Source of the DNA: Stercorarius parasiticus
Taxonomy: Eukaryota; Chordata; Aves; Charadriiformes; Stercorariidae
Direction: 5' to 3'
DNA: 64,000 nucleotides
Assembly (NCBI GenBank): GCA_013396915.1
Contig: VWZL01000593.1
Location: 344,711 to 408,710 of the forward strand
Every line of letters starts with the position of its first letter. Positions within the stretch are counted from its first letter, which is position 1. Below the pieces are notes generated by a model. That model did no database searches, had not been told where the DNA came from, and saw nothing but the letters and a program-made list of their open reading frames with translations. Both the position numbers and the translations under genes were made by a program. Positions 1 to 13,735 of the stretch are shown piece after piece.

Positions 1-3000
1 CCCTGGGCTGCTCTCATGGTCAGTGTAAAGACAGGGGCTCCTCCATGCACTTGAAGTTAGGCTGTAGTGACAGCGCTCTGTCTTCAGAAGCAATACCGTC
101 ATATGGTATCTCTGCCCCTACTGCACAGTGGATTGCCCTCTCCAACTTTGCTAATATGGCTATTTTTTGGAGCTGTGCTGTGAATCTGGCTTTTGAAAAA
201 AGAAAAAAAAAAAAAAAGAGAGAGAGAAAGAGAGAGAAGGGAAAAAACACCTGAATGTAAAAGCAGTGGTGTTTATCATATACCTGATGTGGTTGACAGC
301 ACCATCATCCAACTGATGTGTTTTAGTTCAGGTGGGGATGTAGCGATGCAGAAGTGGCTAAGGTATCTGCATCAGTACTGCCACTGAAGACAAATACCCT
401 CAAACCTTGTCCTTAATACGTGCTCTGAAAGGAGCTGGAATGATCCTTTGTGAACAGCCCATTCATTGGGGACATTTTCATTATAGACTTTTAAACATTT
501 GCATGTAACATTTCTACATGAGGCTAAAACATTTCTATGTGACTTGCCCACAACTCCTGAGCAGTGTAGGTGTTTCTTCTGCAACAGTACTGTAGAGCTG
601 TGATAAAGGGAAAAAATACTTTTTGTAAAGTAGCTTTTATGACAAACTCTGCCGGTTGGCCTGGAGAACATTGTCTTGCTGGGAAATGGGATGAATCTTC
701 ACAGAAGCTTGGGGGTCTAGAAACCTGCATTGAGCACAGATATCAAAAAAAAGCTGTTTTATAGACCTTAATCAATATATTGTCATCACCCAAAACATAA
801 AAATATGGTGACTATCTCTCAGGACCAAAGTGCGATAGCAAACATAGGAGGTAGGGCATTGATTTTTTGAGCCATGCCTATCAGTGCATGACAGAAACAA
901 CAGAAACTCACACAAGTACATCAAAGTGCTAGGTATAGCACAGAAAACCTCAGGGCATGACACTGAGGGTGGGTGGGAGTATGGAGCGACTATTTTTGGT
1001 TAAAGTATGTGCTGATAGCAGCTTAGATTTGCAAGACAGAAATCTTTGTCTCTCTGATTCTTCCGGAGTTGAAGGAAGTCAGACTCCCTTCATTCTTTGT
1101 TAACAAAGATTGAAAGATTGATCACCACAGTCCTTTCCTAGCAATAGCAACCATCTAGTCCAAAACTGACTAGCATCTCAAGTCAAAAAGGAATAGCAAG
1201 ATAACATGCTTATGAATGTTGAATTTATTCATCAGATAAGCACGCCTGTGGAAAGGACAAGTGCTCTCAACTGTTGAAGCAATCGCATTTGTGTAAAACC
1301 AGGCAGTACAAACGGTTAAAATTTGCAATGCCAAGCATGACTTATGTTCAAAAGTAATCACTCTTCTGTTACCTTAAAGCTCAGAAGGTTTTGCCAGGCA
1401 GCATGTACGGACAGCAGAGGAGGCATTTGTTATGTGAAAAATCATTTCTTGCTAGGATCTGTGTCTGTAAAAAGAAATCCCACACCTCGGGGATAAGAAC
1501 AAGGAAAAAAGGTCAGCTTGCCCTTAGGAAAATATGGCTTGCAAAGCTCATGTAGTTCCTCTTTAATAATACATTTTTAGAAACCTCTGCTTTTGAATGC
1601 CTACTTTGAACAGTACCCACCCTTTTGGGCCCTTTCAAGGGGACTTATAACCTACAATAAATGAATCTTAGTCACAGCGGCGTGTGCCTGAATATGTCAG
1701 GCTGCAAAGGGAAGGGAAGCACTAGACAGTAGTCCGAGTGACAACACAGGGACTGATTTCCAAGGGTGAAACTCTTGAGTCACGCATGTCTTCAGAGCAA
1801 ACTCTTCCATTTCCTTCATTTCTATCTCATGTATTTACATCAAGGTATTAGGACACTTAATTTGATGTTTGTGGTCTTCTGAAACTGTAGCCCTTCCAGA
1901 AATATACTTCAACTACCTAAAATACAGTGTCTCCTACATCATATTTTCCCTAGCTCAGCTGGGTTCATACCCATTTACCAAGTTAGTGTAATGTCTTTTT
2001 CCAAAAGGTTTACATATTAATAAATATTCAGTACTCCTTTGAGTCTCATGACCAGTTTATTCTTCTAATTTTAATAAAGGATGTTTGTTTAGAAAGTTTG
2101 CCAGATGTCTTTAGAGTTTGATGTAATTTTATCAATGGTAGCCTGTCAAGATTAGTCAGTAAAGTGTTTAATCAATACCTACCAAAGCTGAGCTGTTAGC
2201 ACGCTCTAATCCCCCTTCCTACAAGACCTTCGTTTCATTTATGTAGCAGAATTTGCTTCAGAGAGGTTGCACAGACATCAGCCCAGGATTTGCCCAAGGC
2301 TACTAACTGAAAACATGTTGAGGTTAGCTGGGAGCCGCCCCAGAGGCAGTTCTACTTTGCCTCTGCTGTGTCCAGTCTAATCTGTCACTCACTGAAGCCT
2401 GGATGCATGATGGGTCCTCTGGGGAACCCAACATATGCCTAGCTTCTTTTGCCAAATTGGAGAAGCAAAGGTCTAAGCGATCCATCCTGCATCGAGTCTT
2501 ACTTCCACACTCTGGGATAGTTAGGGAGTTTATTTTTCACCCTAGCTCTGGTGTGGGCTAGAGGAAAGACAAAGCGTAAGCAGAATACACTTTTGGAAAT
2601 GAGTTTGAGGGGCCTTTTCACAGTAAGGTGATGGAATAGTGCAGTAAGGATCTCAGTTTCAGTCAGTCTGTTTTCCTTCATCCTTAAAATGACATACAAA
2701 ACACCCACCTTCCAGAAAGTAGCGTGATTTCATATTAAAGACTATCCTTGGCCAAACATGTACTTGACAGTTCTTGTGCTTTGTTGAGGATTATTTGGGG
2801 GGGCAGTCGGGGAGAGAACAACCAAAGACTGAAGCTATTTGTATACACACAGATGTGTATTCCTGGGCTAGCATTTCCCTGACTGACCTCAGGAAGACGT
2901 GAAGAAACACAGCACTAGCTGCTGAGCCAGTGAGGCTCTGTGAACTGATAACCATGGCATGTTCTGTGATGTGGTTTGCCTAGAAACCTATTAGTTTCTT

Positions 3001-6000
3001 TTGAAAATCCAAAATACCAAAATGACATCAGTTGTAGTGTGCACTGAAAAACCTAGGCTGAGATGGCAGACTGTTTTATTCCATAAATGATTGCAGATGT
3101 TTGGGCAAAGGCTGCAAAACACGAGGCTTTTCAAACGTGTACATGCAGGGAAGGAAACTAGGGACATATATAAACATGAACATATTTGTTATATATTCCA
3201 GCCCATCAGCTGATCCCATTTCAGATTGGCAATTGTTAAAGAAGTGCAAAAATAAGTGGAAATTATGATAGCTGCAATACATCTGGTTTAGTGAGTGTTT
3301 TTTATTTCTGACTCTATAGGCTTTCCTCCCTTTGTCTGACGCCAGTTACATACTAGACACATAGAACTGTCAGCAGTCTGAAGAAGAGGCTTAGGAGACA
3401 CGCTGCTGGTTTTTATTACTACCAGATTGCGAAAGCATATAGCCTGAGCTGGTTTTCCAACAGGCTTAGTCCCAGCTCTACGTCCCAGGAGCCTGCTATG
3501 CTAAGTAAGATCTGACTGGTACCAATTTAGGAAGCTCTCTAAGTATGTGATGCCCTTTAAGTGACTGAGTCATTTGCCAGAGTCACAGGCATGGGGAAAA
3601 GATAGGAAGAAGAGCTACTAGCTGAAGAATTACTGGCATTAGGTCTCCCTTCTGATCTCCAAATTTGGTCTGTTTAGCATTGAATACCAGAAGGAAGGTC
3701 CTAATAGTTCTTGCTGACGCTGCATCAAGAAGGTGAGTGACAGGGGCTGTTGGAGGCCATGGCCATCTGTTTCCCAGCCATAGGAAAAACCAAGTCATCG
3801 TGGGCCTTCAGCTTCAAAAAGCCAATGGCAGGCAAAATCTGTCATGGCAAAATGCTTTTTGTGTCATCTCTTCGGGCCAAATTCCAGCTTATTAATATGT
3901 TGCCATATAACAAATCTGGCGAGTCCTTCAGCTGACTTGTCACAGCTTAACCCTCATGCAGCTGTGGACAGCGAGTGAAGAGGGCTTTGCAGCTGTACGC
4001 TGTACTTCCAGTTGTTCTGCAGAGATATCTCTAGTTATATTAGTGTTAAGTTCCTATAAACCCGACTGACATTTCTACAGCTTGTGTGTTTATTACTGAT
4101 GACAAATTAAAAATGAAGTTTCAAGCATTTATGCAGCAGAAAATCTCATTGTTCAGTTCTCGTAAAAATTCAAGTGTCAACTACTTTTTCAAAGCTGTCC
4201 TTTTTAAGAAACTTTGCATCTTTTGCAATATGCATGGTTGGAAGATGGAAAATATAATTTCTTTCCTGATCAGTGTTGTTCCATTTGACAGACATTTTAT
4301 TTTAAAGTGTTTCCACATCTGCAGATGTCTCCTTTCTGTTTATATCTCTCTCTTTGCATCAATGTCATCAGCAGTAAGGTGAACAATTACAGGTAGAAAA
4401 AAGCAATCAGGCAATCACACACATGGTATATTGATATGAGTGTGCTAAAGAAGTTGAAATTGAATTGCACACAGGTAGGGAAGAAAATTCACTGTTTTTA
4501 CGATATGTGCAAAACTATTTAGATGTCGTCTTGTTTCTATATGAGTTCAAAAGGCAACCATACAAATAAATGAAATAAAAATCCACTAAGGTCTATAATT
4601 GCGAAGGATACCGTATCAGACTGGGAAAATTGCTGAACTGCAAATCACTGGAGCTGGGAGAGTGGCTGGGAGAGAGAACATACTTTGCCTTGTTCTTGTC
4701 TTGAGCAGCCTGCCTTACCCACTCTCCGAGACGGCCGTAATGAGGTGGAGGTTGGGCTGCTCTTGCAGTGTTGCAGTGAGCAAAACAGCTTCTTAAAATT
4801 GATAGAAATCCTAATTGTCAGCACGAGTTTGCTCCAGCGAAGAGTTCCGCCGATGTGTGGTGCCTTCTTTTCAAGTAATTGCACACAACTGAGACAGTGT
4901 CTCAGGTGAAGAAACATCAGGTTTCAGGTGCCTATGTTCAAAAAGAACTCTACAAAAGTTGATTGTTTGTGCTAGAAGGCAAAATTTAGCCAACTATTTC
5001 AAAACTCGTTGCTCATATTCTGTGGTCTGCTCTTTTCTCAATACACCTAACTTCATAAATGAGTTTGTGTTTAAAATGTCTTCTCATGTGTAGCAATGTC
5101 TGATAGGTTCAGTAAAACTTAGTAACTGTGGGGGGAAAAGAGCACAAAATCTTGGCAGGTTCTATCCACGTGAAAAGCAGCAGGCAGCATCACAGATTGA
5201 AACTGGTGCCCCAAGTGGCGCCAGGGACTAAAGGTTTCATCAAGAGCAAGCTGAAGTCAGTATGATAATGGCTGGAGACAGAACCTCACTCAAATATCAA
5301 GGCTCCAGCTGAGTTCAGCAGAGATGAACATGGTGAAAACAGCACACCTGGTATACTCTGGCTGTTCTGTTCTGGTCTGAGAGCTGAGGAGCACAGCTGC
5401 CTTCACATTCCCTTTTCTTGGGCAACACTACAAATCAAGCAGGCTGGTCTTCATATCACTCTATACTGAAAACAGTTGGCAATTATTTTGAAACAGCTCA
5501 TTCTTTAGTAAGTACTATCTTGATGACATCATTTGAGGTATAGGTCTGGAAGCCATATTCCTATTTGAATCTCCCAGTCACAACAGGTATGAGCACATTA
5601 AAATTTGGGGGGGGGCTTGCGTGGCCAAGGTGCTGTGCAGACATGGTAGTTCAGCTGTAGAACCAAAGGGTTTGTTTAATTCACTGCTATGCTAGAGGGG
5701 TTTTTATGAGGCTTTGCAAGATGTAATCCAGAGGACCTCATGATTCCTTTTCTTTTTTCCTCTGCCTTGGACGAGAAGATAATTTCAGATTGAAGCATCT
5801 GTAGCATATGTTTTCTTCAGAGCTGGTGATAATAGAAACATTTCAGTGAGGTCCCTATATGAGTTACGTCACTTGTTTTTTGACTCGGCAATCAGAGAGG
5901 AACTAGCAGGGAAGCCTGCTGTCACTGCTGGAGAAAGGATATAGGTCCTGGCGGCAAGCCCAGGCCTGCTCAGTAGATCAAAGGCTCTTCCCTTGGCTCC

Positions 6001-7296
6001 CAGAGCAGCCGGAAAAGCAGCTGCCCAGTACCCTTTCAGCATCCTTCGTTCCTTTCCCCCGTGCCAGCAAATAACAACTTCTTTTCACTCCCCACCTCAG
6101 CAATAATCTCATTTTTTTCCCTCAATATCCTGCCAAGGAAGGTCCTTTTAGGGAGAGCATTTGTGTTTACTACCTGCAGATCCCCGGGCCAGCCAGTGGA
6201 AACGCTCTGGGGATGCTGTGTTCCTCACACGCTCCTCCCTCCTCCCAGAGATGTTCCCAGCTGCTGACTTTAACCTGGAAGAGGAGGCAAAGCCGAAAGG
6301 AACAAGCCGTGGTTATAAACCACATGCCGTTTTCCAAGCCAGCCCGATGGAAGATTTCAATTTGGAAAAGTACTTTTTGTGCCAAAACAGCATGACAGCC
6401 AACGCTTTGAAAGTCTTCCCACTCACCTCCCAGAAAAATAAATAGCATGGCTTTTTTGTGGACTTCTTTGTGGTGTTTTTTTTTTACTTTTAAAACATGA
6501 CTGCCTTCCTCCAGAGCTGCTGCTTGTTGCCGTCCCTGTTAACTGGCTCCTGCCGGGAGGTTTGTCTGCTCTGAAAGGAGAGTCAGGCAGACGTGTCAGA
6601 GAACTGCCGACTCTGCAAGAAGAATATTATGTCTGCTATTACAGTGCCGTTTCTTCTTAAGTTACATGATGGGCTGGTTGATGGGAGCCTTTAAAAATAA
6701 CTGCGCTGCGCTTCAAAGGCACACGCAGCCCTTTGGTACCAAATTACTGCTAAAAAGTGGGCGAGCGCCTGACCCTTGACTGCCCCGCAGGCAGCGCCTG
6801 CATCACCAGCACCTTTTCTCCTCCCTGGTTTTGCGAGTCAATCAGACCAGTGGTAGTAGGTGAATAAACTGTCCTGCTTGGGTCTGCTAAAGGTCTGGAA
6901 AATATTTATGTAATTGCTTTTGTTAGCACTGCGAGGCACTCCAGCTTGCCGTCGCAGCTGCAGCTGTGGGTATGAGGTTTTCCTTGCTCAATAAGCGGTC
7001 CCTGAGCATGGGTTTGCTGACTAATGATCTGCCATAATTAAAATTACTATGGGAGCAATGTTTTAGAAGATCTTTGTTCCCAATGTGAGCTTCTATGGGC
7101 TATTAAAACTGTGAGCCTTTCGGGAGCTCCTCTGGGGAGCAGAAGCTCTTCTTGCTGTGTTCACAGGCCTTCGTATGGGTTTGCCTACTACAAATTGCCA
7201 GTAATTAATAATATTCTATATAGAAGCATCAGAAACAGTTAAAGCATGCAACTGTGGGCTGGCCCAGTGCCTAGCCCAGCTGCTTGGTAGGTCCGT
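1..7296. other. Intronic stretch with no gene
   Basis: All open frames are short, lack recognisable domains and overlap on both strands. Contents are ordinary AT-rich intron with a purine-rich low-complexity tract near 197-248, G-runs near 2799 and 5608, and a moderately conserved-looking block around 6650-7120 described as a finding. No exon of DLGAP1 or another gene was recognised. Confidence 0.6.
197..248. repeat. A-rich/(GA)n low-complexity tract
   Basis: A run of A broken by single G passes into GAGAGAGAAAGAGAGAGAAG. It is a plain purine microsatellite. Confidence 0.9.
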
Positions 7297-7395
7297 ATCT
7301 GTAGGCAAGTTATTCTATGCCTCAGTTTCTCCTTCAGTAAAATGAAGGGAATATGAGAGTTAGTGATGCTTGTAAAATGTTTTAATGTCTATGGC
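7297..7395 (+). mobile_element. Probable ancient MIR/CORE-SINE remnant
   Basis: The order GGCAAGTTATTCTATGCCTC, then AGTTTCTCCTTCAGTAAAAT, a short A/G-rich spacer and TGTAAAATGTTTTAATG follows the 3' half of mammalian-wide MIR elements (GGCAAGTTACTT...CCTCAGTTTC...TGTAAAATG...TGTAAAGCG). Such remnants exist at low copy in bird genomes. The match is from memory and diverged, so other tRNA-derived SINEs of the CORE type remain possible. Confidence 0.55.
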
Positions 7396-10300
7396 GGGTG
7401 GTGGAAACCACTGGAGATGATAGATGTAGAAGCAGTAAAGGAAAAGAGAGGTTGTTTTCCATAGCTTTGCTTATTATACCTGATGCTGTTATAATGGAAT
7501 CTAATTTTCTAACTCATCTTTCACATAAATATTCTATATTAGGCAGCAGTGGCACTGCAGGGGGAATTAGAATAAGTGGAGAGAGTGAACTGCAGGATCA
7601 TTATCACCAGAAATACATATCATTGTTTATTATCATAAAGTACCTCTAACGAGCCACAATTATGCCTGTAATTCTTTTTTCTCATTGTTGTTCTTAATTG
7701 TTCTTCTCCATGTGTCTCCTACCACCTTTTCTTTATTATGTGGATAGTGAAACTCCTCAGGCGTCCCGGCGAGGCACCAGTGTCGCAGAAAGGCAGGGGA
7801 GCCCCCAGAGTACGTGCCGTCATTTCTTTCTATATCTCCCTTATCTCTCTTCTTTGCCTTTATTGGCATCTTCCCACTTGCCTCTTCCTTCTTCCCTGCG
7901 AGTCTGGTTTTGTCTTTACTACGCCTGAAACAAATTATTTTGACAAAATGAATACAAAAAAGGGAGGGCAAAACACTCTCTTGTGTTTTGTTTAGGAGAA
8001 AAACGTGTGGCATTATAAAATATCGAAACCGTAACGACTCTGTAGGAAAATTCAAGTAATGAGCAAAACAAATGGATATCCAAAGCAAATGTGTGGATGC
8101 ACTGGTCAGGATTCAGTCCAAGACCACGCCGTACCTTTATCCCAGGAGTGATAAGCGGTAGTTACAATCCCTGATCTTCAACAGATTGTAGAATTCTGGA
8201 AAATTAATCATTACAAGAAGTTTTTAAAGGACTTCAAGGAGTGGGTGAAGAAAGTAATTTGTCATGAGAGGCCAGCTCAGTGCTTTCTTGATCTTTTTAC
8301 TGTCCCGGTAAATCATTTATTGGGGCAAACTTTCAAAAAACTCCCACACAAACTATGCTAGTCAGAGTGTCCCAGAAGTAATATTAGTCTCTGTTCATGC
8401 TTTCTGGACCTGAAAAAAAAAAAAGGTTGTAATACTAGGGTGGTACAGGCCCCTGCCTGATCGTGTGGGGGCTTGAAAGCTTCCCTTTTCTGAAAAAATG
8501 CTTAGTGAAATGTTCGGGAATATGAGGCTGTTCATTTCTCCTTTAACCTTGCTTTTATTTGTTTTATTTCTGATACCCAATACAAAATTCCAAGTAGTAC
8601 TGCAGTGTAAGAACTGCCACATCTTTTCTCTTTTCAATGAGTAAAATGAAATACAATTTCATTTTTTTTTTTTCTGTTTTTTTTTTTTCCCCCTGTAAAT
8701 TGCTGGCTTAGAGCAGAGATGTGGTTTGAAACGTTCAGATTTTAAAATATTAAGGGGAAAAAAAGAGGAACTGTGTAAGTTCTATTCTCCCTGCCCATAA
8801 GAGGCTCACAGGAAATCCGGGAGCACCACATGTGACTTCTGGAAGTCACATAACTTCTGAAAGAACACATATAACTTGTGTTCATCAGTTAATGAGATTT
8901 TCCCTGGTCTGAAATACCCCAAAGCATTCATTGCCATTTGTATCCAGCATCAAGTCCAAATCCAGAGGTATGATGGGTGCCTAAAAATAATGAGATGTAA
9001 AAAAGGGATTTCTTTCTGCTTATATTCTGATTTTCAAATCGATCAGGCGCAATTGGTTGATTTCAGGAATATTAACCTAATTCAAGGCCTTGAGAAAGGT
9101 ATTTTAACAAAATACCTTCTGATATAATGTCAAGATTTAGCAATACTTACTGGGACTACTTGGAAGCTTGAGTAATTTCTATTATCGCGTTCTACAAGGC
9201 CATGACCATTTCCCCATCATATATGTTAGCATGTGGTGAAACGGAATAGTGTAAGAGGCACAAGGAATAACTCTGTGTTATTTTTCAGCAAGAAAAAGAA
9301 AAACACGTGTTGAAAAAGTTTTGTGTAAACTAAAATATATGCACAGAGAAACTAGCTATACGTGCAGGTGGAATATACCTTTTTTTTTTTATTTGCACAT
9401 AGTATGATCTAATGGATTTTAGTAAAGCTCCTGCATCCAACATATATAATCAGACACATTTCGCTGCAAGATCCAGATGGCAGCAAATGGTGATGTACAT
9501 TAAAATGTAAACCTCCGGTGACAGATGCAGTTCCTCACGGTAGCTCCTAACACCGAGTGTTGCACTAAAAGCAGGAATGCATCCTCGTGCTCTCATGAAC
9601 GGAAAGGTGCGTGTGTCCTGAATGCCATTACAAAACTTACTGCTTGAACAGAGAAGTTGTTTCTGGCAACGCACGAGCAAAGGCAGCTCAGGAGTTGAGA
9701 GATGACAGTTCGTTAGGAGCGGGTACTTCCAGAGCTGCCCGTGGCCGGCATTTCTATCACAAGCAGCATTAATGACAGAGTGCCACAGATTTTTCAAGCT
9801 TCCCATTGTTGTCATCTCACAGCAAAATTATGAATTGGCTACTTTAGAATAAAGTTCTTTTTTTTTTTTTTCTATTTTTAAAAAAGCTGATTTTATCCTG
9901 GTTCTGCCATAAACCTCTATTCTCCCACTGCCTTACAGGCAAGCAGAGGCCCATAACCCATGCCCCTTCGAATAATTTCTTAACCCGTTGATCCATTTCA
10001 ACCAAGCTGAAGTGAGGAAAAGCTCCCAGGAGCGTTTATGTCCTGCTGGGCTTTGTGAAAAATCAATGGCGGGGTAGGAAAGTGCAACTCTTGTTTGCAT
10101 TTTCACTGGCCATCCCGGCATCCCTGGAGCATGAGAGCGGGTAGGTACTGCTCTCCCCGTCTGGCCCTGGTGAGCTGGTGGCACCGGGCACCTGGAGAGA
10201 GGGACCCAGAGTTACCAAAAAGGGGTGAAGCAACAGGGCATTGCCAGCCTTCAAACTTGGAGGTTGTAATTGTGGTCTCAAAGTAAGAAGTTTGCGGTTT

Positions 10301-11789
10301 ATTCATTCAGACGAGCTCCCCCTGCCTACCCACATCTGTGGAGCAACTATAGTGTTTTAAGCTCTCCCAAACGTGCAATTTTAGGGCTAATTTTCCAGAA
10401 GAGCTAATGGAAATCATGTGACAAGGGCCTGTGTTAAATGCTGTCTAACACGTAACCTCACAAGTGTAAGATATGGTATTAAATATACCCCCATATCTAT
10501 CCATCCTCCAGTTCATCACGAAAATTTGATTGCCCTTGCCCCAGGTAGTATTTACCTGGTACACAGACCTACTCCTTGCGCCCTCACTCGTCTCTGCTCC
10601 TGCCGCTGCTGCCCTAGGGCTCCGTCTGCCTCTTTTACCTCCATGTCTCACGAAGATGCTGTTAGCTGTTTGCCAGCGGTGAAGCAAACGTGGCTGCAAA
10701 AGTGCTTGCACACGGCAGCTATTCTGAACAAGCTGCTGCGAAGGAATTTCTGCTAAACACACGAGAGAAAAAAATAAAAATGAGCTGGTATCTCGAAATA
10801 CTTTCCTCAGCTGAGGAGGAAGGTCAGGAGAGAACGGCGTGATGCTGTTCGCAGATAACCTGGGGGTAAGGGGAAGAGGGCAGAAGGCACTGAAATTTGT
10901 TCATAAAGGAGTGAAGGAAACTCCGGGAAGCACAAAGAAGAGGAGAAGCTAATGTGCCTTTAAAGTACATTTAACGTGGGATTGCTGACATGTCATCACA
11001 AGCACCGGCATAGAGCTATTACATGGGTCACTGCAGGGACAGGGTTACGGTGCCCTTCTATAATCTTGTCGGATTTATTTTACATTTAACTTTGCTGCTG
11101 AATTCCACCTTGTATAATGTTCGGTTTAGGAATAAGTACTAGACCCCTCCATTTTTTTTAATTCTGACCTGGTGATAGGGACTTTTAACCCCAACTCCCC
11201 TCTATACTTCTGTGCCTGAAAAGTAATGTAAAGTCTCTTTGAACACTATTCTTCGCTCTTTCCAGGTATTTTTCATGGAAAGTTTAAAGAGCACTTTTCA
11301 TTTCTCAGATACTCTGATTGTTTTCACAGGCATTTTGAAGTTGCCAATCTCCCTGCCCTTTACAAAAGTTTCCATTAACAAAGAGAGAACAGTAGCAGTC
11401 AGATGTGATGAAAATTGCTCGGCCACAAACCATAAACACTGAATATGCCAAGATAAGTTGAAGTGAGCTGTTTATAAACAAGTGCTAAAACCTCACCTGG
11501 CTCCATAAGAGGTGTTATAGAATGATGTTGCGTAACAAAAAAAATGTCAAAAAACTTTTTGCAAGCTTTGTGAATAGGAAAAGGGGTGGCTACATTCATT
11601 ATTGATTATTAACACTTTATCCCTGGCATCTCTTAATGTAGTTTCACTGGCACAATCGCAGCCTTCTACATTCCAAAATAGAGAGCCATCTTCATTCTTC
11701 CTTACCACAAAAATGTGTTTTTAAGAGCAAGCAAAAAAAAAGGAAAAAGTGGCAGCACCTCAAACATGTTACTGATGTCTGCAAGCTTG

Positions 11790-11825
11790 TGGAAAAAAAA
11801 AAAAAGAAAAAAGAAAAAAAAAAAC
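11790..11825. repeat. A-rich low-complexity tract
   Basis: Runs of A are interrupted by single G. The tract creates long Phe-rich frames on the minus strand that are not genes. Confidence 0.9.
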
Positions 11826-13680
11826 AGCACACCTTTAAACAGCAAGTTCTCATAGTTGGGTTTTGGCATGGAGGTGGAGGGAGGGTGTAGAGACACGGCA
11901 AGAGTCCAAATTGTGTGTGCTCCAAGCATCTGCATGGGAGCTGGCGAGCCCCAGCTTGCCTTGTGTCCTGGGAAGCAAGACTTGCTTGGGATGCTGCCCT
12001 TGAAGGAAGAGGCAGCTTCGGCAGCTGATAGCCCTGGCTGTTGAGGACAGCTGGCCAGTCACCAAGTCCCATCTATTGTGGCCCCTTTGGTGGCAGTAGA
12101 AAGAACATCCCCAAAATACCTGTGCCTGAGCTCTGCCACTTCTGTCTGGGTCCCTCGTGTGTGAGGTCACAACGCTGAGCTGTGCAGGGGGTTGTTGGGA
12201 AGATCGTGCTCTCGGTGCGACGTACGCCCTGGCTGAGACACAAACCACACTCATTAAGCACAGCAGCGGTCCTGAGCCCTTCATCTATTTGACGGCAGTG
12301 GCCTTGACAACTCCTTGCATTGACTCAGAGTTTATATAGTTCTTCAGAAAATACTCTCTTATTAATTTTGAAATGAGTAATAAGTAGTGGATATTGCTTA
12401 CTGCTTATTGGTTATTGATATATATACACATATATATCAAAGATTGTGGACAAAATGCAGGCAAAATGCAGGCGGTGGTTGGAGCAGAATCCATTACCTT
12501 TGCAGTAGTCCTTGGCATCTTCTGGAACTGGAGGTAGCTTGCTATTTTTCTCTTTTTATTTTTAATATATCAGACCCATGAAAGCAGGGATTTATTTACA
12601 AACCTATCTGAACAAATAGCTCCAAAGAAAAAAGGTAACTGCCTAATGCTCACCACTGTGGCAGCAACAAAAATTTAATTATTAATGGGAAGACTCAATT
12701 TCCACCATTTTTGCAGACTATTATGCCTTGTGGGATAGGCAATGTGCTTCATTAGGGACTTCTCTTAAAAAACAAGTGTAAACCATACGCACATTCGGCT
12801 CAAGGTCTTTACCTCAGAAATAATTATGTCTGTAGCTACACACTGCCCGTTAGCTAAATGTCATTCAAGATCTTCCTTGAAATATTAGAAGCAGAGGTAA
12901 TACCAGATTAACCAAGTTCCTGAAAAGTATTTTGGGAGTTATTCTTTAAAGCAAATAAGATTGTGGGACGTGGTTCGGGGCAGACAGAGAAGACACTGGC
13001 AACCTAAAGGGATAAAGCCATCCCCTCTTTACATTTACTGCAGGTCTGGTTTTGTGTTGTTATGCCCAGGGCTTTTGCATGTGACTAAGAGCCACGTGTA
13101 CATGCAGAAAGAGCGAAAAAATTAAATGGGTTTGGGGAAATTAGTTCGAATGGTGTGTACACATTTGGGTTCTCTACAGTCGAGGCTAGCAAGTGCACAG
13201 GCTAAATCCAAATTCTCAATGAGGCACACACATGGATCACAATATTCAGAAATTCAGCATCTTATTTGACAGAAAATAAAATACAGGAGCATGAATGTAT
13301 AAGCATACATATTGTGTTATAGGGTTCCTTAAAAATAGTTGCTGGTAAAAGGGGATTTCTGCTACAAAGAGCGAGCCATTATAATCCTTTGGCAATTTAG
13401 CTACTCTCTGTTTTGTCACATAGGAGCGATATGCCCAGGAATCCCTCTGACAAGGGGTTCCCCCAGAGCCCGGGACATTGTCCAATTGCAGTTTAAAGAA
13501 ACTTAGAGCAAGGATGACTGAGTAAAGACAGAAGTCTCTGAGAGCATTAAGAAAAGAGAAATAGTGTGAAGGAGCAGTGCGTGAGAGAGCGAGCTTCTCT
13601 TTCTCGTATGAGTAAAGCTGGGGGAATTATACCTGTCCTTAGGTTTTGTGGTGAGTAGAGCCCGGTGTCGGGTCTGGACC

Positions 13681-13735
13681 TGCTTGCTTTCCTTCCTTTC
13701 TTCCTTCCTTTTCTTCTACTTCTCTCTCCTGTCAC
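13681..13735. repeat. Polypyrimidine (TTCC)n-like tract
   Basis: Degenerate TTCC/TTCTT units form a pyrimidine-only run on the + strand. No transposon boundary is visible. Confidence 0.8.

Noticed and set aside
7660..8088. Minus-strand open frame of 142 codons
   Set aside because: Low-complexity Lys-rich translation of T-rich sequence; no recognisable family.
8790..8830. CTGCCCATAAGAGGCTCACAG as an L3/MIR3-like remnant
   Set aside because: The resemblance to the GAGCTTACAG core is too short and diverged to support a call.
11850..12284. Minus-strand open frame of 144 codons
   Set aside because: No recognisable domain; other frames over the same bases are equally open.
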